From the NCBI GenBank assembly GCA_900541045.1, contig UQID01000003.1, forward strand, positions 1-64,000: a DNA stretch of 64,000 nt, written 5' to 3'. Shown one piece after another: positions 8,388-18,100 of the stretch. The position numbers were made by a program, and so were the translations under genes. The stretch is from an uncultured Collinsella sp. GTDB taxonomy: Bacteria > Actinomycetota > Coriobacteriia > Coriobacteriales > Coriobacteriaceae. Within the stretch, counting starts at the first letter, position 1; the number at the start of each line of letters is the position of its first letter. The notes under the pieces are model-generated. The model made no database searches and had not been told where the DNA came from. It saw nothing but the letters and a program-made list of their open reading frames with translations.

Positions 8388-8569
8388 AGTGCCTTGATGC
8401 CTACCTTGCCTGGTTCAAGCGGTGCCGGACCTTCATGGTGATTGACTCCCGCACTGCGGAGCCGCACGCCCGCCCGTCAGCTCGCCAACGGTACATGCTC
8501 GACCTCATCCGCGACATGTTCAACGTCCTACCGCACTATATGGACTACTGGGTCTCGCGGGCGGTATAG
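8384..8569 (+). CDS. small hypothetical ORF (61 aa)
   Basis: Starts MKCLDAYLAWFKRCRTF, overlapping the previous stop (ATGA), and ends MDYWVSRAV. Basic and aromatic-rich; one weakly hydrophobic stretch but no clear membrane helix. Not recognised. Coupled start is the main support. Confidence 0.35.
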   Translation: MKCLDAYLAWFKRCRTFMVIDSRTAEPHARPSARQRYMLDLIRDMFNVLPHYMDYWVSRAV

Positions 8570-8617
8570 TCCGCTAAAATGGTGGCACCGTGGTATACAA
8601 GAGAGATAGGAGCCGCC

Positions 8618-8818
8618 ATGCCGTCGAACATACCAGCAACCACCATCAGGATAGAGCCGGAGGTGAAGAGGGAGGCATCCGCCATCCTCGACGAGCTCGG
8701 TCTCTCCATGTCCACCGCGATGAATATGTTCCTCCGCGCGGTGATCCGCGAGGGTGGCATGCCGTTTGAGATGAAAGTTACACATAGGGTTGATGAAAGC
8801 GAGCAAGTAAATGACTGA
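8618..8818 (+). CDS. RelB/DinJ-type ribbon-helix-helix antitoxin-like protein
   Basis: 66 aa from the ATG at 8618 (ataggagccgcc before it). The sequence IRIEPEVKREASAILDELGL followed by SMSTAMNMFLRAVIREGGMPF is the classic DinJ/RelB ribbon-helix-helix antitoxin: a beta strand (TTIRIEP), helix A and helix B with the 'S.S.A.N.FL...I...G.PF' pattern. Normally a RelE/YafQ toxin follows, but here the next gene, overlapping by 8 bp, encodes a restriction-modification enzyme. So it is an orphan antitoxin or a repurposed transcriptional regulator of that enzyme. The fold call is strong; the role is inference. Confidence 0.8.
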   Translation: MPSNIPATTIRIEPEVKREASAILDELGLSMSTAMNMFLRAVIREGGMPFEMKVTHRVDESEQVND

Positions 8819-11390
8819 GCTATACTCGCTCACATGCCCCATTCGAGGCAAACTGAAAAATAGCGGAAGAAGCAAAGATGGACTGACGCCTAATGAGGAA
8901 TATCAACGTGTGAGGGCCATCAAATACCTAATAGCCTTTGGATACCCAAAGGCTAACTTTAGAATCGAAGTTGTCCAAAAACGCTTCGGTAACAATGGCC
9001 GGAATTCCTTCAGATGTGATTTCGTCGTTCTCGATGTTCGTGCCTGCGATGTGTCAAACGATGTCGACGAAGTCTTGAAGCATGCCGTTCTTCTTTGTGA
9101 AGTTAAAAGAGATAGCAGCAAAGAGTCTTGGGTTAAACAGACACAGGTTTCACCTATGCTCGATTTTGCAAAGCGCACTGATGCGGTCGGATTATTCTGG
9201 TCCAGCGACTCGGTCCGAGTGTTTTGGCATACATATTCAGGGAATAAAATCGAATCACACGAGGCTTCTCTTTCTGCACTACCTAAATTCGGCAATAAAG
9301 TCCAAATCAAGCCGTTGACCTATTCCTCAATCGGACCGTGCCCCTCCTTGTTAAACGTCTTTGCAAAAATTGAAGACGTTCTTCATGGCGCGGGACTATC
9401 CAAAGAAAGGCGATATGAGGTAATTTTTCAACTGCTGCTAGCTAAAATTTTCGATGAGCACGCCTTTGAGACGCGGACAGACGATCCTTTGGAATTTCAG
9501 GACTTCAATGCCCTTGGAATTAGTGCCGAGACTGCATACGGGAATGTGTCGTCTCTCGTAAAAAAGGCTGTCAATTTCTATCAGACCCACCTGCCGAATG
9601 AGATATCGGTCAAGTTGAACTTGGACAGCTCTACTCTTAGCGAAATCGTAGCAATTTTGGCACCATACAAAATCACCGCTTCTAACAGAGACGTAGTTCA
9701 GACGTTTTATATGAAATTTGCTAAAGATTTATACAAATGGGATATGGCGCAGTATTTTACGCCAACCAGGATCTCTGACTTTGTTGTCGAAATCATTAAT
9801 CCCCAATTCGGTGAACTGACATGCGATCCCGCATGCGGATCTGCAGATTTCCTAGTCGGTACATTTAGATATGGAAAGCAATACAACCCAGGTTACGCTG
9901 ATTCAGTGTTTGGGTTCGACAGCAGTTCAAATGCAGTCCAGGTCGCCGTATTGAACATGGTTTTAAATGGCGATGGCAAGTCAAATATCAAACAAATGGA
10001 TTCGCTTATTTCGATATCGGAAATTTCTGGCAGATTCGACGTTGTTATATGCAATCCACCCTTTGGCGCAAAAATAGTGGAAAGAAGATCCGAGGTTCTT
10101 TCCAAATTCGACCTTGGGCATTCTATCAAGGTCGAAGATGGCCAACTTAAGATAGGGGAATTAGAAAGTAAGCAGGAGCTCGGTATTCTCTTTGCAGAAG
10201 CGTGTGTCCGGCTTTGCAGAAAAACGGGCGGCAGAATTGCTTTGATTCTCCCTAATGGATATTTAGGAAATACAAGCTCAAAGTTTCGAACATTCAGAGA
10301 GTGGCTACTGAGAAAAGTTAGCATCGCCGCAATTATCGCCCTTCCTCGCTTCGCATTTAAATCAAGCGGGGCCGATGTGAGTGCAAGCATCGTGTTTATG
10401 GATTCGCTTGAGCAAGAGGCCGAAAGCCTAAAGGACTTGGAGGACTCATCTATAGCTTTTCAGGTAATTGATAAGCTGGGTTGGTCTGCGGGCAACAAGC
10501 GGCAGGAGACTACCTACCTTCGTGATCAAAGTGACGGAGCACTGATGGTGGATGCTGAGGGAAACCTGATCGTTGACGCTGATTTTGAGAAGGTTCGCAT
10601 GGGTGTCCTTAATTCGGCTGCGGCGCTTGATCATCCATGGCTTTTGACCGGTCGAAGAGATTGCTATACCGATGGAACCGGTTGGGCCATACCCCTTCAT
10701 AGAATTTTGAACTCAGAAAGTCTTTCGCTTGATCCGAAATACTGGTGTGAGAAAAATCAACTCCATTTAAGGAGGATTCAGGAAAAAGATCACTACACGT
10801 TGGGTGATATAGCAGACGTTATTCAGGAGGGAATTTACGATAACGGCAAAAAGCTGAAGATCAAATCTTCTGAAAAATACAACTATATCGATATTTCGCA
10901 CATTTCAAATGGCTCTTTTTGGCCAAGCGCTCTAATGGGTTGGCAACTGCCCTCGAGAGCCAAGCATCTTGCTCGTCCTAAAGATATTTTTGTTGGAGGC
11001 ATTTGGTCATCTGTGGATAAATGGTTTATTGTCCCGGATTCATTGAAAAATGGAATCGTCACGAACGGTTGCAAGAGAATCAGAATGAAGGTTGGATCTG
11101 AAGAGTGTTTGACTGACCTTGTAGCCTATCTAACAACGGAAAGCTGGAACAGCCAAATGCGTGGACTTGCTACGGGGTCAGATGGGCTTGCGGAGATTCC
11201 CGATAACGCACTTCTGAATATCAAGATTCCTAAGCTATCAGATAAATCTAGAAAAAAACTCCAGCCTTACATCAACCGTCTCATAAAGGGAACGTCTACA
11301 CTTGCAGACGAAGTGGCCAAGTTGAATGACACGCCTATGCTGGGTCAGCTGGACATTGAGCCAAGATACAGCCACATAAACCTAGTCTAG
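8811..11390 (+). CDS. single-chain restriction-modification enzyme (type IIG / type I-like R-M-S fusion)
   Basis: 859 aa. Residues ~25-130 look like a type I R N-terminal nuclease domain: D70 (CDFVVLD), then E97 and K99 (LLCEVKRD), a PD-(D/E)XK arrangement. The middle is an N6-adenine methyltransferase of the HsdM type: motif I at D339 (DPACGSAD; the usual G of GSG is A) and motif IV NPPFG at N415. The C-terminal ~250 residues (from ~640, starting near PKYWCEKNQLHL) resemble a target-recognition domain of HsdS type. One polypeptide could thus recognise, methylate and cut DNA, protecting the host or the element. It is coupled to the RHH gene upstream. Its AT-rich codon use differs from neighbours, suggesting a separate origin. 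No domain for translocation (helicase) is seen. Confidence 0.8.
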   Translation: MTELYSLTCPIRGKLKNSGRSKDGLTPNEEYQRVRAIKYLIAFGYPKANFRIEVVQKRFGNNGRNSFRCDFVVLDVRACDVSNDVDEVLKHAVLLCEVKRDSSKESWVKQTQVSPMLDFAKRTDAVGLFWSSDSVRVFWHTYSGNKIESHEASLSALPKFGNKVQIKPLTYSSIGPCPSLLNVFAKIEDVLHGAGLSKERRYEVIFQLLLAKIFDEHAFETRTDDPLEFQDFNALGISAETAYGNVSSLVKKAVNFYQTHLPNEISVKLNLDSSTLSEIVAILAPYKITASNRDVVQTFYMKFAKDLYKWDMAQYFTPTRISDFVVEIINPQFGELTCDPACGSADFLVGTFRYGKQYNPGYADSVFGFDSSSNAVQVAVLNMVLNGDGKSNIKQMDSLISISEISGRFDVVICNPPFGAKIVERRSEVLSKFDLGHSIKVEDGQLKIGELESKQELGILFAEACVRLCRKTGGRIALILPNGYLGNTSSKFRTFREWLLRKVSIAAIIALPRFAFKSSGADVSASIVFMDSLEQEAESLKDLEDSSIAFQVIDKLGWSAGNKRQETTYLRDQSDGALMVDAEGNLIVDADFEKVRMGVLNSAAALDHPWLLTGRRDCYTDGTGWAIPLHRILNSESLSLDPKYWCEKNQLHLRRIQEKDHYTLGDIADVIQEGIYDNGKKLKIKSSEKYNYIDISHISNGSFWPSALMGWQLPSRAKHLARPKDIFVGGIWSSVDKWFIVPDSLKNGIVTNGCKRIRMKVGSEECLTDLVAYLTTESWNSQMRGLATGSDGLAEIPDNALLNIKIPKLSDKSRKKLQPYINRLIKGTSTLADEVAKLNDTPMLGQLDIEPRYSHINLV

Positions 11391-11696
11391 TTTCCCAATA
11401 ACGTATATTTGAACTGTGAATACGACATACTATTTATAGCCCAGCAAAGCCAGTCCATATCCATGTACGTATCAATATGGACTGGCTTCAATTCATGGAA
11501 TAACGACTTCGACCTTCAAAGTCACCTATGCCAATCTTTGTCTAACAGAGCCTAAATCTTTGCGTCTGCTCTTAGCCCCGAGTCTCAGCTACGGTCCGGG
11601 TATAGCGCCTCTACAATGCGCATATTCGTCTGGCCGCTAAATCGTAATTTATACGCCATGGGGTTTTAGCCCCTCACTCATGAGCACGCCAGCTGC
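11391..11696. other. intergenic region with 13-bp inverted repeat
   Basis: Between the convergent restriction-modification and Fic genes. It holds a perfect inverted repeat agccagtccatat / atatggactggct (11448-11460 and 11475-11487) with a 14-bp loop; there is no strong T run, so it is a possible bidirectional terminator at best. The rest shows no gene or repeat that I can see. Confidence 0.45.
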
Positions 11697-12515
11697 TCAA
11701 CCCCTATCTTCGAGAGGCCGTAAGTCTGCCTGGATCTTAGCGGCCGACGGAGTGGAAGGGTCGATTGAACGCTTTCCTTCCTCAAGAGTCTCAGGAGTGT
11801 GTTGGATGAGATAGTCAGCCCCCATCTCGTGCATCCTGGCGTCAAAAGAAGATTGGCACTTCCGAAGAACCTCATCAAAGAGGCGGAAGTCGCCCTGAGT
11901 CTGCGCGATCTCCATCCAGCTCTTGTATTCGTCCGCATTGCCTTCGTCAATGACGATAAGGTCGACTCCGTTTTCAATGCACTGCTTCATCATAATGAGG
12001 CGCCCGATTCGTCCGTTACCGTCTTGGAACGGATGCAGATGCTCGAACCTTGCGTGGAAACGGGAGATCGCCTCAAAGTCCTTTGGGCAGCCATCCCATT
12101 CGGCGAGCAGCTGCGGTATGGCGGTCGGTATTTCGCTCGGGAGGGCGACCTGTACCGAACTGTTTCTGATACGGTTGGGAATGTATTTGAAATGCCCGCT
12201 TTCCCCATTGCCCGCCATGGTCGTTCCCTTGTGAAGGATCGTCTCGAATTCAATAAGGAGTTCCGGTGTCAGTTCGACCCCGAGTGTGTCGACCATCCGG
12301 TCAAACATCTTGAAGGAATTCTTGGTTTCAATGATGTCGTCAAAGTCGTGGTCTCCGGTCACTCTATTCGTTGCATAGAAGGTGTCGATCTGATTGAGCG
12401 TGAAGGTAGATCCTTCGATCTTATTCGACTGGTAGAGGTACTCCGGAAGGATGACCTCATAGGCGGAGTTCGGCGCAGCCTTGAGCGTCTGCATCTTGTT
12501 TGAGGAGATAATCAT
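11697..12515 (-). CDS. Fic family AMP-transferase
   Basis: 272 aa. The catalytic Fic motif HPFQDGNGRIGR is at residues 161-172. An inhibitory-helix motif SNKIEG (S30-G35) fits (S/T)xxxE(G/N) at the N-terminus, which places it in the class with an N-terminal intramolecular inhibitor. Fic proteins usually transfer AMP from ATP to a hydroxyl side chain of a target protein. No separate antitoxin gene adjoins, consistent with internal inhibition. The gene stands alone, convergent with the restriction-modification gene and divergent from mIHF. Target unknown. A second, different Fic gene is at 19788. Confidence 0.9.
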   Translation of the reverse strand: MIISSNKMQTLKAAPNSAYEVILPEYLYQSNKIEGSTFTLNQIDTFYATNRVTGDHDFDDIIETKNSFKMFDRMVDTLGVELTPELLIEFETILHKGTTMAGNGESGHFKYIPNRIRNSSVQVALPSEIPTAIPQLLAEWDGCPKDFEAISRFHARFEHLHPFQDGNGRIGRLIMMKQCIENGVDLIVIDEGNADEYKSWMEIAQTQGDFRLFDEVLRKCQSSFDARMHEMGADYLIQHTPETLEEGKRSIDPSTPSAAKIQADLRPLEDRG

Positions 12516-12784
12516 TACTCATCCTTCGATATCAAGTGCTTACCTACTTTATATACTAGGATCTTTGCATGCCCGACAATAGCTTTGCAATTCCCCAGCA
12601 GGACACGCGCATCCAAATGCCCTACAACGGCCGTAAAAGAGATGCCCCTTACCGGAAGAAGGGCTTAGTTTCTTGTTTTTGCGCCCGTCATGGAGTATAA
12701 GTGGTTCAAGGTGATTTGCACCGTCAATGCGCCGTTACTCAAGGCGCCCATCAGTCCGCGATAGGGATGTAAGGAGACGGTGTT

Positions 12785-13153
12785 ATGCCGAATGACCAAT
12801 TGCGCTACTCAAAGCAAATATCGGATCAGGGCCGTGAACGCTCTGTAGAGGTGCGCCGGGAGCGCGCCGCCCTCAAGAAACGCCTCAAGGCAGGTGAGAT
12901 AGCCCCTGCCGATGTCCTCAATGACAATGGCAATGTTGCGGCGAAGATCAGGCTATTCGCGTTCCTCAAGAGCTGCCCCGGCGTGGGGGCGGCAGGAGCG
13001 AGAACCCTGCTTCGCGCGCTGGGCCTTTCCGAGACCAAGACAATCCGCTCTCTAGGACCCGTGCAGAAGGCGCGAATAGTCGCGACATTGGACATGATCG
13101 CCAATGGTGTTCGGGTCGACCGCGTGGCCGAGATCATCATGTCTGAACGATAG
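12785..13153 (+). CDS. actinobacterial integration host factor (mIHF)-like
   Basis: 122 aa, ribosome binding site aaggagacggtgtt before ATG. N-terminal helix rich in Arg and Lys (VEVRRERAALKKRLKAGEIA), then a helix-two-turn-helix DNA-binding core with the S13-like sequence LKSCPGVGAAGARTLLRALG, and a C-terminal helix. This is the layout of actinobacterial IHF, a nucleoid protein that bends DNA and aids site-specific recombination in this phylum. Family members are ~100-110 aa, so the length fits. Whether this is the main chromosomal copy or an element-borne paralogue cannot be told here; it sits among accessory genes. Confidence 0.8.
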   Translation: MPNDQLRYSKQISDQGRERSVEVRRERAALKKRLKAGEIAPADVLNDNGNVAAKIRLFAFLKSCPGVGAAGARTLLRALGLSETKTIRSLGPVQKARIVATLDMIANGVRVDRVAEIIMSER

Positions 13154-13190
13154 AATAGAATCTGATAGGGGATTAGAGAAAGGCAACATC

Positions 13191-14366
13191 ATGGATGAGA
13201 ACAACCTCAACAATTACGACGGCCAGGGGCCGAACCTTGTACCCGATGGAAGCGATGACAACAAGTTGCCCCTGAAGCGCAAGGTCGCCATCGGCGCGGC
13301 CGTCGCTCTCGTCGTCGCGGGGCTCGGGCTCGGCGGCGCATGGGCGACCGGCGCCTTCGCCCCCAAGTCCGAGATCACCAAGATCGAGGTCAATGGCGAC
13401 AGCGGCAAGAAACAGGTCTCCGAGAAGACCGAGCCAGCGGTGGATTGGACCGTAAAGATCGAGGCCGAGGGCGTGACTGCCGACTCCTCGCCCCTGATCA
13501 CCCGCTACGTCTGCATCGACGGCGCCGACAAGGGCATCGAGTTCTAACATGCCACATCCGCATCCGACGCTATCGAGGGCAAAGGCAGCATCCAGCTGAC
13601 CGAGGGCACCTGGGAGATCACCGCGATCCCCATCATCAACCAGGACGGCTCAATCACCACGCCCGCAGGCGGCGGCGAGCAGGCCGTTTCCGGCGAATCG
13701 AAGGACTCCGGCAACACCGAGTTCACCGGCGATACCAAACCCGCCGAGAACGTGACCCAGGACGACATCGACAAGGTTCTCGACAAGGTGAACGAGGCGG
13801 TCTCCAAGGGCGACGGCACCCTCACGGGGGATGCCGGCAAGGACGTGGTGAACAAGGTCACGGACAACGCCTCGAAGGCCCCCGCCGCCGACAAGGAGAA
13901 GGTCGAGGAGAAGAAGGACGCCGCGACAGATAGCGCCGTTAAGGCCGAGGACAAGAAGACCGATGCGGCAAAGCCGTCCACGGGCTCCGGCTCCGCGCCT
14001 TCAAAATCCGACTCCAAGCCCTCTTCCGGCTCGCCCAGCAAGCCGTCCCATGAGCATACATGGCAGGCGCAGTACCGCTCCGAACCTGTCTATACCACCG
14101 AGTATTACACCATTGTCGACCAGGAGGCATGGGACGAACAGGTTCGTAGCGGCAGTCATTTCCTGTTTTCAGACGGCCACATTTGCTATGACAGCATGGA
14201 AGCAATGAACTATCAGTTTGATACCGGCTGTTCTTATTCTGTAGTAGATGATTACAAAACCATCCACCATGAGGCCGTGACCCATCAGGGGACACGCCAG
14301 GTGCAGACCGGGACCAAACAGGTACTCACCGGCTACCGCTGCTCCGGATGCGGTGCTACGAAATAA
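13191..14366 (+). pseudogene. membrane-anchored extracellular protein interrupted by in-frame TAA
   Basis: The ATG at 13191 (agagaaaggcaacatc before it) opens a protein with an acidic cytoplasmic start, a membrane segment at ~residues 26-50 (KVAIGAAVALVVAGLGLGGA) and an extracellular part. Reading stops at TAA 13545-13547 after 118 codons, but the same frame stays open, with matching GC-rich codon use, to 14366. Its continuation (EGKGSIQLTEGTWEITAIP, then an Ala/Lys/Asp-rich linker, then a module with HEHTW and CSGCGATK) clearly belongs to the same polypeptide. One point change would restore ~391 codons. Either the gene is inactivated, or stop read-through yields two forms, or there is a sequence error. 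The C-terminal half could not start well by itself (best start GTG ~13752). Confidence 0.7.
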
Positions 14367-14394
14367 GTCCGAAGCGGATAGATGGACTGGCTTC

Positions 14395-14589
14395 ATGGAA
14401 CCAGTTTTGAATTTGCTCCATGCCATATCGCTCCTCGGCCGATTTGGCTTTGCTCTGTTCCTTGTAATCCGTCCGGGACACTTCGGGAAGAGGACATGTC
14501 TTTATAGGGGAGTCGGGCTTTTCGTGCTACTTGGTGCGCTCCTGCGCTTGGCTCGCGATATCCTGCCATACCTTGTCGGCCTGACATAG
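14395..14589 (+). CDS. possible small membrane protein (64 aa)
   Basis: Frame MEPVLNLLHAISLLGRFGFA continues to FVLLGALLRLARDILP, giving two hydrophobic stretches. No clear ribosome binding site precedes it, and it begins 28 bp after the previous gene. May be spurious; listed because composition is membrane-like. Confidence 0.25.
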   Translation: MEPVLNLLHAISLLGRFGFALFLVIRPGHFGKRTCLYRGVGLFVLLGALLRLARDILPYLVGLT

Positions 14590-14679
14590 GCCTTTCTCGC
14601 TCGTTTCGCATTTTTCGCATCTGTCTTAATGGGAAATGATTTGTCGGTATGTGGAGCTCTCTATCACGAGGTGATATAT

Positions 14680-14997
14680 ATGATTCAGACCTCGCCAGAA
14701 ATACATGCTGAGGAATTGGCAAAGGTGGACAAGGTGCCATTCGAAAGCGACCTTTCCGTCCCAAAGACGGCAAGCAATGTAAATTGCCATGGTGCGGAAT
14801 TTGCTGAATCGCCGGCCGACTTGCAGGCCACCCCTCATCTCGACTCACCCTATTCCGAGAGCGTTCGACTGGCTATGCGTCAGGCCGAGGCCCAGGAATA
14901 CGGATTGGCCGAAGATGATTCCGGGGATGACCCGCTTAGGATACCGGACGATATACTTGCTGAAATGGGCATCAGCCCGGATGAGGTCGGACAATGA
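14680..14997 (+). CDS. small acidic hypothetical protein
   Basis: 105 aa, ATG at 14680 with gaggtgatata before it. Very acidic (…DSGDDPLRIPDDILAEMGIS…), soluble, no known domain recognised. The C-terminal short helix with DILAEMG suggests a protein-interaction tail. Followed by a strong bidirectional terminator at 15118. Function unknown. Confidence 0.5.
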   Translation: MIQTSPEIHAEELAKVDKVPFESDLSVPKTASNVNCHGAEFAESPADLQATPHLDSPYSESVRLAMRQAEAQEYGLAEDDSGDDPLRIPDDILAEMGISPDEVGQ

Positions 14998-15117
14998 GTC
15001 GCTTTCGGGCGAGCGCACACGACACCGTCTGGGCGACCCTTCCCGGTAAGGATGAAACTTCCTTTTCGGTTCCCTGCGACTCATGAAGATGGGAGATTCG
15101 ATAATCACTGTCATGAA

Positions 15118-15151
15118 AGAAGGGCCCCGCTCATACGAGCGGGGCCCTTCT
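15118..15151. terminator. bidirectional terminator
   Basis: Perfect hairpin with arms agaagggccccgctc / gagcggggcccttct around a TACG-like loop, flanked by A-rich and T-rich ends. It separates the + strand gene ending at 14997 from the minus-strand surface protein ending at 15171. Confidence 0.85.
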
Positions 15152-15170
15152 ACTTTATCGCAGATATGCG

Positions 15171-18100
15171 TTACATCTTGCGCTTGCGGAAGATCAGGAA
15201 GATGCCGGCGATGCAGGCCGCGACTCCGGCGGCAATAGCCGCATAGATGATCCAGTTGCCGGTCTGCTCGAGGTTCTTGCCCTCGGGGGCGTTCTCGATA
15301 TCGATGGTCTGGTCGGTGTCCTCAAGGTCGGTCTCCTTGGAGACCTCCTTGCCGTCCGTATCGCGCTGCAGGCTCTCGAACACAACCGCCTGCTGGCCTG
15401 CAACGTCCGAGGCCTTGAACACCATGGGCACGTCCACGTCGAGGTCCGAGACGGTGGGGGTGAACCGCACCTGCCCGTTGGCGATGACCTCGTAGGTGCC
15501 CAGCGTTGAATCCTTACCGGACGACTCGGTTTCGGTTGCCGCGTTGTCGCCCTCTGCCTTATCGTCCTTACCGGTGGTTACGAGCTTCACCTGGTCGCCA
15601 CTCAACTTCGTCACGATGTCGGCCGCATCCTGCGTCGCGCCCGGCACGGTGAGCGTGTAGGTCCCATCATCGTTCTTGGTGAGTTTGGCGCCCTCGGGGA
15701 TGTTGACGAAGGAGCCCGTTCCGGTGACGTCGACGAGTGCCTTGGAGAGGTCTGTGCCGGAGGTGCCGGTATCGGATCCCTTCTGGATGCCGTTGCCGGC
15801 AAGGGTCGAGGCGTCTTTCACGTCCGTGAGCGTGAGTTGCGTGCCGTCTGCCTTCTTGTTGATAGAGGCCGTGAGGGTGTAGCTCTGGCCGGGGTGCAGA
15901 CCCCTGAGGTGGACAGTATCGACGATTGCGACCTCGTCCTCGGGCTTGACCACCTTGCTGCCCTGGATTGTGGCCGCGGTGGTCTTGAGGCTCGGGGAGA
16001 TCTCGACCGTCTGGTCCTTGTCCGTCGGGTCCTCGTGCGAGCCGATGAGGGTAGCGTCGACGAACAGCTTCTCGAAGACTACGGTCTTCGCACCGCCAAG
16101 CTCGCTCGCATCGAAGGTAAAGGTCACATCTTGGGTTCCGTCCTGGTCCTGCGGGGTGAACTTGGCCGAGGCGGCGATCTCCTTGCCGTCCGCGCCTTTC
16201 AGTGCCTCGCCGGTCTCGGCGTCCATGAGGGTGCCCTGGAGTTCGTATTCGGTGCCCGGGACGAGGCCGGTGTACTTGACGGTGTCGACGATGGTGGCCT
16301 TGCCGTCGGCTGTGACTTCCTTGTCGCCGTCGGCGCCATCGGCTGCCGACGTCTTGATCTCGGGCGGGACGACCTCGACGGTCTGCCCCTCGTCGGTCAG
16401 GTCCTCGTGGCTGGCGATGACGTTGCCGTCCGCCTCGAGCTTCTCGAACACGACGAGCTTCTTGTTGGAAAGGGTCGAGGTGTCGACCGAGAACATCACT
16501 TTCACCTTGCCCTCGGTGCCCTCGGGCTCGAAGGTCGTGGACGCCGTGACGGCGTTTCCATCTGCGTTCTTCAGGGGCTCGCCGGTAGCCGAATCCATCA
16601 AAGTGCCGGTCACGGTGTACTCGCGGCCCTTGGCGAGGTTCTTATAGGAAACCTCGTCTTCGACGGTCACGGCCTTACCGACGCCGATGGACTTGTCGCC
16701 ATCGGCCGCATCGGTCGCGATTGTGCCGATCTCGACGGGCAGGAACTCGACCGTCTGGTCCTCGTCCTCGGGATCCTCGTGCGAGGCCTGGATCTTGCCG
16801 TCCAGATAGAGGCGCTCGAAGACGACGGCCTTGTGGCCACCAAGAAGCGTGGCGTCGAACTTGAACTTGACCTTCTGCTTGCCGCTGGATGCCTTGGGGG
16901 TGAACTTGGCCGTGGAGGTAATCTCCTTGCCGTCCATACCCTTCAAGGCCTCTCCAGTCTCGGCATCCATGAGGGTGCCCTTAAGTTCGTACTCGGTGCC
17001 CTTCTTAAGCCCCTTGTAGGAGACTGAGTCGACGATCTCAGCCTGGTTCGAGGCCAGGAGCTTATGGTCCCCGTCTGCGCCGTCGGTGGCGGTGGTGCCG
17101 ATCTCGATGGGGTTGTCGTCAACCGTGCCGCGGTCGATCGTGTAGGCGTCGCGGCTCACGGACACCTCGAACCTGACGAGGTTGAGGCTGGCATTCGCTG
17201 TACAGCGGAGCTCCTCGAAGGTATAGGTGTCATATGGCAGCGCGCCCTTGGAGTCGTCTGCCGCGGTCTGGGCGTCCTTCGAGCCGGAGAACCACAGGCC
17301 GTTGTCGATGGAGAGCTTCGACTCGTCGACGGTGCCGTCGGCGTTCAGGGCGGCATCGTTGCCGTTGGTGTTCTGGGTATGCGGGCAGGCGGATGCCTCG
17401 GTCGTGAGGATGCCGTTCACGTCGGTGATCGCGATGTGGCTCTCGCCCGTGGTCTTGGACGTGATCTTGAACGGGACGCCGGCGAGGCCGGTCATATCCT
17501 CGCCATGAACCTTGTTGAAGGCGATATCCCCGCGCTTCACCTGCTCGCGCACGGTGGGGGCGTCCTCGCTGGGCTCAACGAAACTCGTTACACGCTCTGT
17601 TGCAGAGTTGGAAGTAACTTGCTGAACATGAACCGTTGAATCCGTTAGTAGGTAGCCTTGAGGTGCTTTCGTTTCTTGAACGGAAACCGTTCCGATTGGG
17701 AGGGTGGCATAGCCATCAGTGCTTGTATATAGACTGTCACCAGAAACAAAATATGTATCCGGCTTATTTTGTGCGCCCAACAGAGACGTGCGACCCTTGG
17801 CATCGGTCTTCAAAACCCAAGTTCTTGTTGCTTTCTCGGGCAGGTTGTCCTGGGTGTAGAAGCCGTCGTAGTACTTGACGGTGAACTCCGCGCCCGCGAG
17901 CGTGCCGGCACCGAGCGGGGAGGCCTTGCCCGTCTCGGCATCGACCTTGGCTACCAGCATGTCGGCAGGGTCGTTCTGGGGCGCATCGGTGACGTTCACG
18001 GTGGCAGTCTGGCCGCCCGACACGTTCACCTTGTGGACCCCCTCATCAAGCGCATAGGACTTTCCCGCCTTGGTCTCCTTGACGTAGTAGGTGCCCGGTG

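Noticed and set aside
15837..17027. 396-codon frame antisense to the VaFE surface protein
   Set aside because: Low-complexity Leu/Gly/Asp translation mirroring the repeats; no start signal.
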